From: Cladophialophora immunda
Taxonomy: Eukaryota > Ascomycota > Eurotiomycetes > Chaetothyriales > Herpotrichiellaceae
Direction of reading: 5' to 3'
Length of the DNA: 64,000 bases
Assembly (NCBI RefSeq): GCF_000835495.1
Contig: NW_015622547.1
Span: forward strand, 558,001-622,000
The position numbers and the translations under genes were made by a program. Position 1 is the stretch's first letter; each line of letters starts with the position of its first letter. Positions 54,479 through 64,000 of this stretch are shown piece by piece. The notes beneath the pieces were generated by a model that was given only the letters and a program-made list of their open reading frames with translations, was not told the origin of the DNA and made no database searches.

Positions 54479-57400
54479 CTATACGCAGGCCGGGCACACT
54501 AATTGAGGGACACCATCTTCCACGCGGGCCTGTCCCAAGCATTTCTGGTGGTACAGATGGCGGCACGAAAACGCCACAATGGGACCGAGCTCCTCGGCCA
54601 GGTCAGTGCCTGCACCGCCACCCTCAGCTTCCACTGGCTCCTGAGAGCTCACCCCGACTGTGGCTTTGCCTTTCCCCCGAGTCTCATCGTCCTCGACCAC
54701 AGACTCGACGTCCGGGATCCGTCGCCGGCGGAGGAGCCTAGCTTCTTCTCTTTTCTGCCACTGCTCCCAGACCTTTTCGCCGACGCCCGGGCCCCAGACA
54801 CGTCGTCGACACACTTCGCATACCTGCCCTCGAGGTCTCCAGCCCCGCTGCCTGAGAGCAGCCACTTCGTCCAAGCGTACAAACACATCCTTGTCCAGCA
54901 TCGAGTTCGAGAGGCCCAGAAGTGACTCTTCATATGCGTACGCCGAAAATATGGAGCTGATCACATTGCGAAGTTCGGACAGAGATGGGCTTGCTTCGGC
55001 AGCATGAGAAAGGAATGCACGGAGGATGCGTAAAAACATCATGTCGCGTCCCGAGGCTCCATCGCGCACCGATGTAGTGCTTGTCAAGAGGGCAGTGAAG
55101 ACCTGCTGGATGGTTGTTCGAAGGGCCTGCGTGATTTCGACATCTTTGTCGTCTTGCGGTGTCTCCTCCCTCAACGGAGCATGGATTGACACGTCTCGAG
55201 CTATCGACACCACGCAGAGAATAAGCTCAAGCCAGAGATTTTCTTCAAAAGATAATGCACGGGTCGCGCTGGCAGATCTTCTCGGAGATTTCGAAACCGC
55301 CAGGGACTTGGGAGCGTTCTTCGTCTGCCCCTGACACAACCAGATGCCCACTCTGGTGTATTTTTCTAATGACTCGAGGACGTTTGTGGTCGGGTGTTGG
55401 ACGGATGCATCGTCGCCCTGGTCGACAAAGTCTGACTTCAAGCTCTTCAGGGTTGAGCCCAGAAACGCCAAGTGCCGTGTCAACCGATCCATTGCTTCCT
55501 TCACTCGGCCCTGGCGAACCTGTAAGATCACTACGGCGTCAATGATGCCGCTATCTTCGATTGTCGGAAGGACTTCGGCAAGCCGAATGTCGCCCTCCTT
55601 AATATTTTCCACATAGTCTCTCACGTGTGAAGGGTCGAATTGGCAAAGGAGGCGGACATAAAGCTCCCTAATCTCATGGTCATAAGTTCGACGTGTGCGC
55701 AGATGGTCTTCGGGCTCCAGAAGCGTCTTCAGATACTCAAATTGGTCAGAGACGTCATCGGTCATTGTTTGCAGGAAAACGTGGTGCAAATCTGGCGCCA
55801 CGTCATCAATAGTAGCGGCACATCTTTGGACATCGATACTGATCAGGTCAAGGGCGTGTCTCTGCACGGTTTCTCTGACTTCTTCTCGCTGTCGTTGTGC
55901 TAGAGATGATTCTGATCGAAGACATTCAACAATTGAGGCAAATACCCCCGCTCGGTCTTGACTGTCCACGAAAAAGATTGATATCATATTGGCATATTGA
56001 CGTTCTTGCCTGAAAACAGACTTGAGGACGCGGTAGAATCTAGCTTCCCGGAGCAATGGAACAAAGTCGAGTACATTGGGCGGTTGGTAGACGGAAAGGA
56101 GGTATTCGACGCTCAACTCGGCATCTTCCTGCATGTCGTCTTCCGGATACTGACATAGTCGAATAAAAATCTCTTGTAGAACCGTACCCGAGAGAACCAT
56201 GTATTGGGGGTATTTTGCCAGGTTGCGCGCGATGAACATGTCCAGATAGATAGTGTCATCAGTGTCAAAGCCCGAGGACATCACCTCCAACAATATGCGA
56301 ACAATGTATTGGCGGGTATAGGTGCGTGTGGCTGCAGCTTGATTGAGCGCGTGGCTATTCAGTGCATCATCGTCACCCAGATTGAGATAGCTGTCCTCGA
56401 ACCCCTCGTTCAGAGCGGCGATGAAACTTGCAGTATCGAAATGGAGGGTCCGAGATAGATACCCGAAAGATGCTGCGGGTTTCAGGACAGGTTCGATCCT
56501 CCTTTTAGCCACACCATTTGCACCTGCGCCTCCTCCTGAAAAGAAGAAGTCATATACTTGGCCTTTGGCAAGCAGGGAGTCTTCTTCGCCCAGCATATTT
56601 CCCGTGGGATATACGCGACCCGTCAAGATGAAGGAAACGTAAGGGAAGATCTTCTGGGCGACATTGTATCTATCAACCACGTTGACAACTTGCTGACGTG
56701 GAAGGTCCTCACTGTCTGCTAGATCGAGCAGTATCATCAACGGAGTCGTGAAGTCGTGGAGGGCCATTGTCCAGACATAGACGTAGGCATCATATAGAGC
56801 ATATCGCTTGCATAGGGTTGTCACTTGATCAATGTCCATCGTCGAAGTATCCAGCATACAGATGATCTCCTCCAGCACCGACGGAGTGTGTGTTTGTACA
56901 AAGTGGTTGATCAGAGTCTTCAGAGCGGGCGGAGGTATGGAGGTGATCCTTTGATCGAGGATGTACGGTTCAAGGACATCCACAAACAGGGGCCCATGCC
57001 CATGCTCATCATACCAAGAGAAGACTTCTTCGAACAGGAAGTCCTGATCCTCCATGACAAGGCATGCCTTGATGCAAGCGTCTGCAAGCTCCGCCATCTG
57101 AGGCTTTTCGATCTGATCGCTCCCGGCTTGTTGGTTCTTACCAAAGGCGTACTTTAAGGAGGCGCTCATCATCTCGACAAGCTTTTCCCTAACGACACCT
57201 GCACGAACATTGTCTTCCTCAGGGAGACCAATAGTAACCTTTTCGCCTTCACCTTGGTAATACTTGGTCGCAAGCCGGATGGCACCAATGAAATCACCGA
57301 CGTTTATCATGGCCAAAAGTCGATCAGCCCAATTTGTAAGGACGCCGGTCCAAACATCATTGAAGCCAAGCAGGAACAGCCTGCCTTTGTATGCCCGGAA

Positions 57401-59155
57401 ACTCATGTGAAACGCATCCGCAACCACACCATGCATGGACGTATCTTCTTCGTCGAGCTGCTCGATAATAGCTCGTAGCTGCTGCGAGTAGAGGTCTGCA
57501 TGGTAGATGTTTTTCTTCAAGAGGTCAAAGGCTTCAGTTACGTGCATCGTGAGGTCCTCAATGATAAGGAGCTGTTGCGTGATGGTCAACACGGCCAGCA
57601 CCGATTTATTCAACCATTGAACGGCTACAATTGCTTCGTCAGCTTGATATCGGCTTCGAGCCAGAAATTGCAGGTCGGGAGGTTTGTTCTTTTCGGTGTC
57701 GTCATCCCCCTGGGTTGCATGAACTTCCAAGACCGTGAGGATGTTAGACCAAGCATAGACAAGTTTGGTCTTTGAAACTTCGGAGTCCTGAGACTTGAGT
57801 TTAATGGCTGGAAACCAAGCCAGTGCCGCAGTCATTGCGCTGTGCGCTGCGACCTCTTTGGGACGGGCGGCTTTATGTTGGGTCTGTGCTACCGGTGTCG
57901 TCGAGACAATGACGAGCAGATATGGTGTCAGCATTGCCACGAGGCCTAGGCTATCTGTCCTTTGCTCGATATTTCCTAGAGGCAACGGCGAAAACGCTAG
58001 GACAGAGCTTTTCCTCAAGGGCTTGGAGGACCGTGAGACAACTTCGGGGTATCGACCGAGAATTCTAGTGGTGCGGACAACACGGCCAACTGCTCCCATC
58101 CCCCGTGTTGCTAGGTGCGAGAAGGCCATACCCTTGTCATCGGCCGAGACAAGCGCGGTATGCCTATAACCTAGAAACCCGATGTGAAGAACAGCGCTGT
58201 CTGAGACGTGACCGTCGCCCCTTCGAGCTTGAGGTTGAGAGACCTCAATTGGCTGGATGTGTAAAAAAGGTCTGGAGGGTCTGGCAAGTTCCCATGTGAA
58301 AATGTGGCCAGTTTCGTGTCCAACGGCAATGGTAGTATGGTCAGCAGATATCGCAAGGGCAGTCACAGCGCCACTTTCAGCGGCTTTCGTGCCGCTACCA
58401 ATGATTGCTTTGTGATTTTGATGGTGGTCAAAGACCAGAACAATACCCTTCGACGTCCCTAGCACTAACTGGTCTGACACCGCCAGACAGGTTGGGCTCC
58501 CGAAATTTCTCTTCCCAATCTCCGAAAAGGCTTGCCCGGTGATCTTTCTGAACTTGCTCCACCTGATCACATCCCATGGATTTATGGTATCGTCTGGCTC
58601 GGAAGGCGTGTGCAGACCCTGACTTGCGGTAGAGGAGTGACGCGAATGGGCACCGAGGAATGCAGGTGAGCTCGAGCGTAGAGGCGAGAGTTGGGAGCTC
58701 GAAAGCCGAGATTGAAACCGAATATCGAAGGGACGATGTATGGTCGCGGGACTACCTCTGCGAGCGGGACTGCGGATTGAGGCTGCATCGCTTCGAGGGG
58801 AGGAAAGTGCAGAGTCTTGGACGGAGGGCGTGTCGTCGGGGGTCGAGGGCGAGTCGTCGATGCTCAGGATATTGGTGGCTTCATTGAACGGAGGAATATT
58901 GTCGGTCCCATTTGTTCCCGGCGCGTCTGGAGTCCCTTCGTCGTCGATTTGACCAGGGCCTCCTCCATTTTCCTCCTCTAGGACTGCGTCAAGTGCGTCA
59001 ACCACGTTATCCACCGGTTCGTGTGGTTCGGGCGCTGCTATATCTGGCACGTCGTGGTCATCCTGCACTCCCGACTCTTGACCAATGTTATCCTGAAGCT
59101 CGCCCACATCCTCGTCGCGCAGAAAGCTCTCGCCCTCATCCGGGGTCGAGTTCAT
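54479..59155 (-). CDS. VPS8: CORVET complex subunit Vps8
   Basis: An intronless 1558-residue protein. In yeast, Vps8 binds the Rab5-type GTPase Vps21 and tethers early endosomes as part of CORVET. Residues 1-140 are acidic and Ser-rich. INPWDVIRWSKFRKITGQAFSE leads into a beta-propeller region with LAVSDQLVLGTSKGIVLVFD, VTALAISADHTTIAVGHETGHIFTWEL and SADDKGMAFSH. A long alpha-solenoid (residues about 600-1400) follows, including CKRYALYDAYVYVWTMALHDFTTPLM. The C-terminus is a RING-type finger beginning CEVCRRRVWG, interrupted by a charged insert of about 70 residues, then FSCRHLYHQKC and CPAC near the end. Domain order and length match fungal Vps8. Its start faces PEX13. Confidence 0.95.
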   Translation of the reverse strand: MNSTPDEGESFLRDEDVGELQDNIGQESGVQDDHDVPDIAAPEPHEPVDNVVDALDAVLEEENGGGPGQIDDEGTPDAPGTNGTDNIPPFNEATNILSIDDSPSTPDDTPSVQDSALSSPRSDAASIRSPARRGSPATIHRPFDIRFQSRLSSSQLSPLRSSSPAFLGAHSRHSSTASQGLHTPSEPDDTINPWDVIRWSKFRKITGQAFSEIGKRNFGSPTCLAVSDQLVLGTSKGIVLVFDHHQNHKAIIGSGTKAAESGAVTALAISADHTTIAVGHETGHIFTWELARPSRPFLHIQPIEVSQPQARRGDGHVSDSAVLHIGFLGYRHTALVSADDKGMAFSHLATRGMGAVGRVVRTTRILGRYPEVVSRSSKPLRKSSVLAFSPLPLGNIEQRTDSLGLVAMLTPYLLVIVSTTPVAQTQHKAARPKEVAAHSAMTAALAWFPAIKLKSQDSEVSKTKLVYAWSNILTVLEVHATQGDDDTEKNKPPDLQFLARSRYQADEAIVAVQWLNKSVLAVLTITQQLLIIEDLTMHVTEAFDLLKKNIYHADLYSQQLRAIIEQLDEEDTSMHGVVADAFHMSFRAYKGRLFLLGFNDVWTGVLTNWADRLLAMINVGDFIGAIRLATKYYQGEGEKVTIGLPEEDNVRAGVVREKLVEMMSASLKYAFGKNQQAGSDQIEKPQMAELADACIKACLVMEDQDFLFEEVFSWYDEHGHGPLFVDVLEPYILDQRITSIPPPALKTLINHFVQTHTPSVLEEIICMLDTSTMDIDQVTTLCKRYALYDAYVYVWTMALHDFTTPLMILLDLADSEDLPRQQVVNVVDRYNVAQKIFPYVSFILTGRVYPTGNMLGEEDSLLAKGQVYDFFFSGGGAGANGVAKRRIEPVLKPAASFGYLSRTLHFDTASFIAALNEGFEDSYLNLGDDDALNSHALNQAAATRTYTRQYIVRILLEVMSSGFDTDDTIYLDMFIARNLAKYPQYMVLSGTVLQEIFIRLCQYPEDDMQEDAELSVEYLLSVYQPPNVLDFVPLLREARFYRVLKSVFRQERQYANMISIFFVDSQDRAGVFASIVECLRSESSLAQRQREEVRETVQRHALDLISIDVQRCAATIDDVAPDLHHVFLQTMTDDVSDQFEYLKTLLEPEDHLRTRRTYDHEIRELYVRLLCQFDPSHVRDYVENIKEGDIRLAEVLPTIEDSGIIDAVVILQVRQGRVKEAMDRLTRHLAFLGSTLKSLKSDFVDQGDDASVQHPTTNVLESLEKYTRVGIWLCQGQTKNAPKSLAVSKSPRRSASATRALSFEENLWLELILCVVSIARDVSIHAPLREETPQDDKDVEITQALRTTIQQVFTALLTSTTSVRDGASGRDMMFLRILRAFLSHAAEASPSLSELRNVISSIFSAYAYEESLLGLSNSMLDKDVFVRLDEVAALRQRGWRPRGQVCEVCRRRVWGPGVGEKVWEQWQKREEARLLRRRRIPDVESVVEDDETRGKGKATVGVSSQEPVEAEGGGAGTDLAEELGPIVAFSCRHLYHQKCLGQARVEDGVPQLVCPACV

Positions 59156-60083
59156 CGAGGTAACGTTGACACAATCATTGCTTCGTGGGCATCATCACCG
59201 CTGGCTCAAGTCTCCTGCAATCTTCCCAACCGGCGAAGCACAGAATGTCAGTCAGGCAGGAACAGAGTAGTGGTCGCGAATTTCTGGCTCTGGATGCTCG
59301 GATCACAGGTTTTATTGGTAAGGAGAGAGGAGAAGTCAAGCAACCATCTATCGCAAGACCTAAAACAGGACGAAGAGGGACGAGAAGTAAGAGGATTGGG
59401 AAGCTGCAGCCTAGACGAATGCTATACCCGTGGATGGGCTGGACGGGTTACAGTAACCACAATGTGTTACGACGCTTGGGGACAACGCCCATGTGGATTT
59501 GGGGAATAATTCGGTTTCGGGGACAATGCTCTGCCGTAGGTGGTACGGTGGACCACTGCGGAGGAACCGCACCGAAGCACTGGGGGGCGCATGCGCCAGT
59601 CGGTCAATCAGTGCCTGTGTCTCACGCTGGACATCTCAATAGCTACGTGTATATACTCTGTCCTGGCTGGTCTGCAACTCCATCAGAGGGCAGGAAACCC
59701 TCGTCACCGCATATCCGATTCCCGCCGACAAATAAGCGAAGGAGGGTGGTGGGCGCGATTGACTCGGGGGAAAGGCCCTTCACCACGAGGAATTTTCACC
59801 AACCTAGCGTTCGCCGACTCCGCAAACTTCCTCGGCATCTTTCTGCGAATTTCCAGCCTCTCCCTCTCCTTCTCCAGCGGCGGCGAATTCATATGTCAGC
59901 CCCAGAAAAACCCACCACTACCGCGACCGCTATCATCCATCATTTCCTCACCCTCGGCCGTAACCACAGCAGCTCTACGTCGCCTCATCTACAGTCGACC
60001 ATCCTCTCTCCCGTCCCATCCTCAACACCACAACCACCCGCAGTATATGAGCGACCATAGAGAAATGACGAGATAACAGAATA
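59156..60083. promoter_or_regulatory. Bidirectional promoter, VPS8 / PEX13
   Basis: 928 bp between divergent starts. A plus frame of 291 codons (59185-60060) crosses it but has no domain, is rich in Arg/Pro/Ser and ends just before PEX13. I treat it as chance within promoter and leader. Confidence 0.5.
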
Positions 60084-61701
60084 ATGACGACAGTTTCGCC
60101 GCCCAAACCTTGGGAGCGTGCTGGATCAACCGGTAAATAGTTCTCCAGCTAAACCAAGGCTTCTGCAAAATGGTCTATACTGACGATTGAACCATTCCAG
60201 CTCCCTCTGGCACAAGCACACCTGTAACCTCTACCGCCATGACCGCGCCTTCACCCATGAACGCCTCCTCCACCTCCACCTCGACAGACTCCGCGGCCCC
60301 AGCTCTCCCCGACCGACCCTCTACCTTAAACAACGTGGTCAACCAAAATGCGTCCAACTTTACCAACCAGAACCGGTTTGGCATGAATAACACTCCATAT
60401 TCTAGCCCTTACTCGTCATACTCGTCCCCTTACTCGAGGTTCGGTGGCGGCATGTATGGCGGAGGCATGGGCGGAGGCATGTACGGAGGCGGGTATGGGG
60501 GATATGGCGGCATGTACGGCAGTGGCATGTATGGGGGATATGGCAACTATCCAGGGATGCCAGGCGACCCGAATAATCAGAGTCTGACCCAGACATGGAA
60601 TAACAGCACAGCCGCAACTTTTCAGATCATGGAGAGTATTGTGGGCGCCTTTGGTGGGTTTGCGCAAATGCTGGAGAGTTCATACATGACGACGCGTTCT
60701 TCATTTTTCGGTAAGTCATCTCCCGGCCACAACGTCCTCAAGGCTGACTGCTTTGAAAAGCAATGGTCTCCATGGCCGAACAACTCGGGAATCTACGGCA
60801 GACCCTGGGCTCAGTTCTTGGAATCTTCACACTCATGCGCTGGCTTCGGACCTTGGTCGCAAAACTCACAGGTCGCCCACCGCCGGCCGACGCAACAGCC
60901 CTCACGCCCGCGGCCTTTTCATCCTTCCTCAATGGCGGCCACAGCTCTACCCCTGCTACACTGCCTGACGGCTCGCCCGCGCCAGCCCGCCCGTCGAGGA
61001 AACCGTTCATAATGTTCGCCATCGCGGTCTTCGGCCTGCCCTATCTCATGAGCAAGTTAATCCGCGCCATGGCCCGCTCTCAAGAAGAAGAAATGCGCCG
61101 GCGCCTGGAAGTTGGGGCGATGACACAGATTACGGGCGAGAACGGCGAGCAAATCCCCATCGACCCCAAGAAACTCGACTTCTGCCGAGTGTTGTATGAC
61201 TACACTCCCACACCACAGTCTGGAGGGATGGATCTCGAGGCCAAGAAAGGCGATTTTGTTGCAGTGCTCTCCAAGACGGACCCCATGGGCAACGCGAGCG
61301 AATGGTGGAGGTGTCGCGCGCGAGACGGCAAGATGGGGTACCTCCCATCTCCCTACCTCGAACCGATCCAGAGACCCATACCAAAGGCCACCCCACAAAT
61401 CACGGAGGGGAAGGCCACTCCACAGATGCCGGAAACGGACGAGATGATGGCTTCATACAAACCAAAACTTCTTCGCGACTCGGGCGAAGTAGAGCCTGGG
61501 TCTCAGGCCATAATGGACGTGCTGGACGAGCGGGACAAGGAGTACAAAGCACGGTATAACGCGCTGTACGCTCCGGCGACAAAGAAGAAGCCTACCCCCA
61601 CCCCAGCCGAGGCGGCCGTTGACGTTAAAGGACCGAAGATGGACAGCAGACCAGGTGACATTTCCGCAGAAAGTTTCCAGAAGAGCGCCTTTTATTCTTG
61701 A
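60084..61701 (+). CDS. PEX13: Peroxisomal import docking protein Pex13
   Basis: Three exons (60084-60132, 60201-60710, 60761-61701; introns 68 and 50 nt) give 499 residues. The N-terminus MTTVSPPKPWERAGSTG is the conserved Pex13 opening (PPKPWE). A Gly/Tyr/Met-rich segment follows at residues about 93-136. Then come the conserved QIMESIVGAFGGFAQMLESS region, AMVSMAEQLGNLRQTLGSVLG and WLRTLVAKLTG, a transmembrane segment near 270-290 (PFIMFAIAVFGLPYLMSKLI), and a cytosolic SH3 domain at about 323-390 (RVLYDYTP, LEAKKGDFVAVLS, EWWRCRARDGKMGYLPSPYLE). Pex13 and Pex14 form the docking/translocation complex for the PTS1/PTS2 receptors; its YG-rich part forms a dense, gel-like phase in the pore. 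The first intron splits the STG-APSG junction. Confidence 0.95.
60430..60560 (+). repeat. Gly/Tyr/Met-coding repeat in PEX13
   Basis: About nine imperfect copies of a GGCGGC-ATG-TAT/TAC-like unit encode GGGMYGGG and GGYGGMYG runs. These form the YG-rich low-complexity segment of Pex13. Confidence 0.8.
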
Positions 61702-62473
61702 AGCAAGCCATTGGAGCGGGAGGGGGGGAACAAAAAAACGGCAGGGGGAATGTACGGACGACACCGGTGTTTTGCTCGAGGGTTGTTTTTGTCCTGATGT
61801 GCCTCCAAACAACCGATATCCTTGAAGTTGCTCAGCAGGAGTTTATCCATATAATTGGAAAAAAGAGACCGTTTTTTCTTCATTTCGTCACAGTATACCT
61901 CTTTCCCTCCCTTGTGCGCGCGCAGCACAGCGCTTTCTTCTTCTTTTCTCACCGGCCCTTGTGCCATCTGGCCCTTTCTCCCCCTTCCTTTCTGCATTTT
62001 ATACAATGATTGGACGAGAGATGCGTTCCACGAGTTGTGGGCTGGGATGGGGTGAGTGGAAAGGGGGACTATCCGTAGATCTGGGCCTGTGTGCAGAGCG
62101 AACGGCATTGAGCTATCTCGGGGGAGTGTCATACACGCTCGTAAACTCATTGATGAGTGCTGGCTCGATAGTAAGGGAAAGGACGCAGGAATCAAAATTA
62201 TACCTGATAAATGTGAAGATCAACTATGGAGCACGGGGGAAGAGGGCACAATGGGCCCCGTTTGATACACCATATGGCCACCATCTCAGCGCCCAAGACA
62301 ACCCAACACCGTCAGACCAAGCCTGGCCAAACCGTGGTATTCGTGTTCGTCGCTTGACGCTGTCCAAAGAGTATAGGCATGTAGTCACCAGGTGCTCGAG
62401 TCTGCAGTCGCCTTCCAGGTCAGGTTCTGGCAGAGGGTCTTCCAGGTGGTCGGACAGCGTTCGAAACGCGCGT
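61702..62473. other. Intergenic, 3' of PEX13
   Basis: PEX13 3' untranslated region with pyrimidine-rich stretches (61900-62000). The minus strand from about 62470 down to 62270 contains an open stretch (AERAFRTLSDHLEDPLPEPDL) that looks somewhat protein-like but has no start codon; see the next entry. Confidence 0.4.
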
Positions 62474-62749
62474 TCAGCAACAACCTGAATCCTGGCAGTA
62501 CGGGAAGTGGAATTGGAGTTCTGGATGTCGCTTCTGCATCCGTTTCATGTGGTCGATCACCAGGTGAAGAATCAACAAGATTTCGGGTTCCAGCCATGCC
62601 TGTTTTCGACTCGGATAGTACAGAAGCGCCTGTTCTGCCATTGCTGAGTCTAACCAGGAGGCGAGATTCCTCTCTCTGTTCTCGTAAGTACTGCATTCGG
62701 TACTGACGATTCTGGTTGTTCGGCTGCCACCAACACTGACGCCGTGCAT
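62474..62749 (-). CDS. Possible gene fragment, hypothetical
   Basis: A 91-codon minus-strand frame with amphipathic, helix-like composition (ASWLDSAMAEQALLYYPSRK, LEPEILLILHLVIDHMKRMQ), ending abruptly in SGCC. One frame over, a second helix-like stretch continues to about 62270 without an obvious intron between them. This could be a decayed gene, an unrecognised multi-exon gene or chance. I cannot name a family. Confidence 0.25.
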   Translation of the reverse strand: MHGVSVGGSRTTRIVSTECSTYENRERNLASWLDSAMAEQALLYYPSRKQAWLEPEILLILHLVIDHMKRMQKRHPELQFHFPYCQDSGCC

Positions 62750-63094
62750 GACAAAATCACGATCCGTTGAGCGGGATTCAGCCTTTCATGGGAAGGGCAA
62801 TTCGCCCCGTCGCGATGACCACCACGGTCGGCTTCCACCATCCTATAGCGATCTCGAGTTGCCGCTCGATCCCCTGAGCCGCAGCCGAGCCCTGAGCTCC
62901 TCTGGATTCCAGCGCTCGCTACGATACCTCTTCTTTCGCGTTGGATACCACGAATCCGATGCCGAGCCCTAATCCCATTTTTCCTCGCCCCTCGAATCCT
63001 CCAAGAAATGTGGACAGAAGCAGATTATCGACGAAAAAGCATTTTTCTATTGTGCTCCTTTGAACTCCATGGAATATTAGGCCAGAAAATGGTG

Positions 63095-63343
63095 TCACCA
63101 TTGGTGTTTGTACCTTCGTAAGAGGGCTACATATTCTTCTGCTGTCGGCGCATTGTCACTCCTTACCAGCGACCCAGGGATAAAACAGTGCCGCTCCTCA
63201 TCATAGTAACCGAACCCGCAAGGACAGGTTATTTGGGCGAGAGACATACCCTCTGCCAAGACTGCTCCGAAGTCTGACTGACAAACGGGCTTTGGAGGAG
63301 GCGCCTCTGGCCGTAGGCAAGGGCGGTTGCAGGCTGGGTCCAT
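63095..63343 (-). CDS. Possible small cysteine-rich protein or exon, hypothetical
   Basis: An 82-codon minus-strand frame with cysteines in a regular pattern (ACNRPCLRPEAPPPKPVC, ITCPCGFGYYDEERHC) and an ordered-looking end (TAEEYVALLRRYKHQW). About 400 bp upstream on the same strand, another frame (63404-63742) also has clustered cysteines (ACEPTCHSPATVNCFSC). They may be exons of one gene, but I could not find a single convincing intron joining them in phase. The residue order resembles no family I can name. Confidence 0.3.
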   Translation of the reverse strand: MDPACNRPCLRPEAPPPKPVCQSDFGAVLAEGMSLAQITCPCGFGYYDEERHCFIPGSLVRSDNAPTAEEYVALLRRYKHQW

Positions 63344-63743
63344 TCGAGTCTGGGGGCTCTGTCTTATAGCGGTTGGCTAGGCTATTCCAGAGAGCTCCAG
63401 GGGTCAAATCCGAAAACAGGTTCGGCAAATATCACAGAGGGGGTGCGGGGCCATAGCCACAACCGCAAACAGGGAACAGCGGACATGGAGCGTGAAGGAA
63501 ACGAGGCAGGCTTCCAGGCAGGCCGCGAGGCAGTGTGATCGGGCATTTCGAGGGTCCCAGCTGCAGCCAGCGTTGAGCGTTGAGGCGTAAGACGTAAGGG
63601 CTGGAGGGGATGATCTAGCGTTCGAGGATCGAGGGTCAACTGAACATATCTGGGCCAGATTCCCGGGGCATGAAAAGCAATTGACTGTGGCAGGGCTGTG
63701 ACACGTTGGTTCACAGGCTGCTTTTGTTTGGGTTGGGTTCAAA

Positions 63744-64000
63744 ATGCAACAGAAGTTGTCGTGGAGATGATGGAAGTGGGAGTGCGAGGTAAGGGAATAG
63801 AGGTGGTTCGGGAAGCCTCACTAGCTTCAACCAGCTTGGATCACGGCTCTGGACCGCAATAGTGGCCCGCTAGGCTGACATTGCCAAGGCTCTAAGTAGA
63901 CGGCTCCACCTCGAAAACTACCTAATCTCATCCACAGTATCTACCTACACATAAAGGTAGATATAGCTATGGACCAAGTTTCAAGACACCTTCGACACAC
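63744..64000. other. Right edge, no supported gene
   Basis: The last 257 bp contain no frame of note. Confidence 0.4.

Noticed and set aside
59185..60060. 291-codon plus frame upstream of PEX13
   Set aside because: Lies in the VPS8/PEX13 promoter-leader, Arg/Pro/Ser-rich, no domain.
1..64000. CRISPR arrays, bacterial operons, origins, 5S rRNA and U6 snRNA
   Set aside because: Looked for by characteristic words and repeat spacing; none seen, and CRISPR is not expected in a fungal nuclear genome.

Overview
The window is 64 kb of nuclear DNA from a filamentous ascomycete. The evidence is short introns with GTATGT/GTAAGT donors and CTAAC/CTGAC branch sites, Zn2Cys6 and fungal bZIP regulators, a class IV chitin synthase, a PNP-NB-ARC-TPR NLR-like protein, and well-spaced genes on both strands. 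The style fits Pezizomycotina, perhaps Eurotiomycetes/Chaetothyriales; the order is a guess.

Layout. 1-700 holds the start of a Zn2Cys6 regulator that runs off the left edge. 0.7-6.0 kb has no convincing protein gene, but at 3468-3690 it holds a tRNA-His(GTG) gene. Besides a normal anticodon-loop intron, this gene is cut twice in its T arm by segments that look exactly like spliceosomal introns; removing all three gives a complete cloverleaf. 6.1-17.4 kb carries a DHA1 transporter, then a divergent pair: a Skt5/Chs4-type chitin synthase activator (minus) and its likely client, a class IV chitin synthase (plus). 18.3-23 kb has an NLR-like STAND protein converging on a small secreted cysteine protein. 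24.6-28.5 kb has a DHA2 transporter and a bZIP factor. 30-43 kb has a GPI-type surface protein, the DENN-type polarity protein Afi1, a myosin regulatory light-chain-like EF-hand protein whose start codon is its own exon, a four-TM protein and a single-pass Ser/Thr-rich membrane protein.

43.6-51 kb looks like a small co-regulated cluster: two SnoaL/NTF2-like proteins flank a Zn2Cys6-fungal_trans regulator and a ten-exon sugar-type transporter. 51.7-61.7 kb has a secreted GH16 glucanase, VPS8 (CORVET) and PEX13 (peroxisomal import). The last 2.3 kb has only weak coding signals.

How the genes work together: the Skt5-like/class IV synthase pair acts in chitin deposition, and Afi1, the GH16 enzyme and the surface proteins also concern polarity and the wall. 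VPS8 and PEX13 are housekeeping trafficking genes sharing a divergent promoter. Exon boundaries were inferred by eye from splice consensus, phase and family similarity; reading-phase arithmetic closes for every multi-exon model given.
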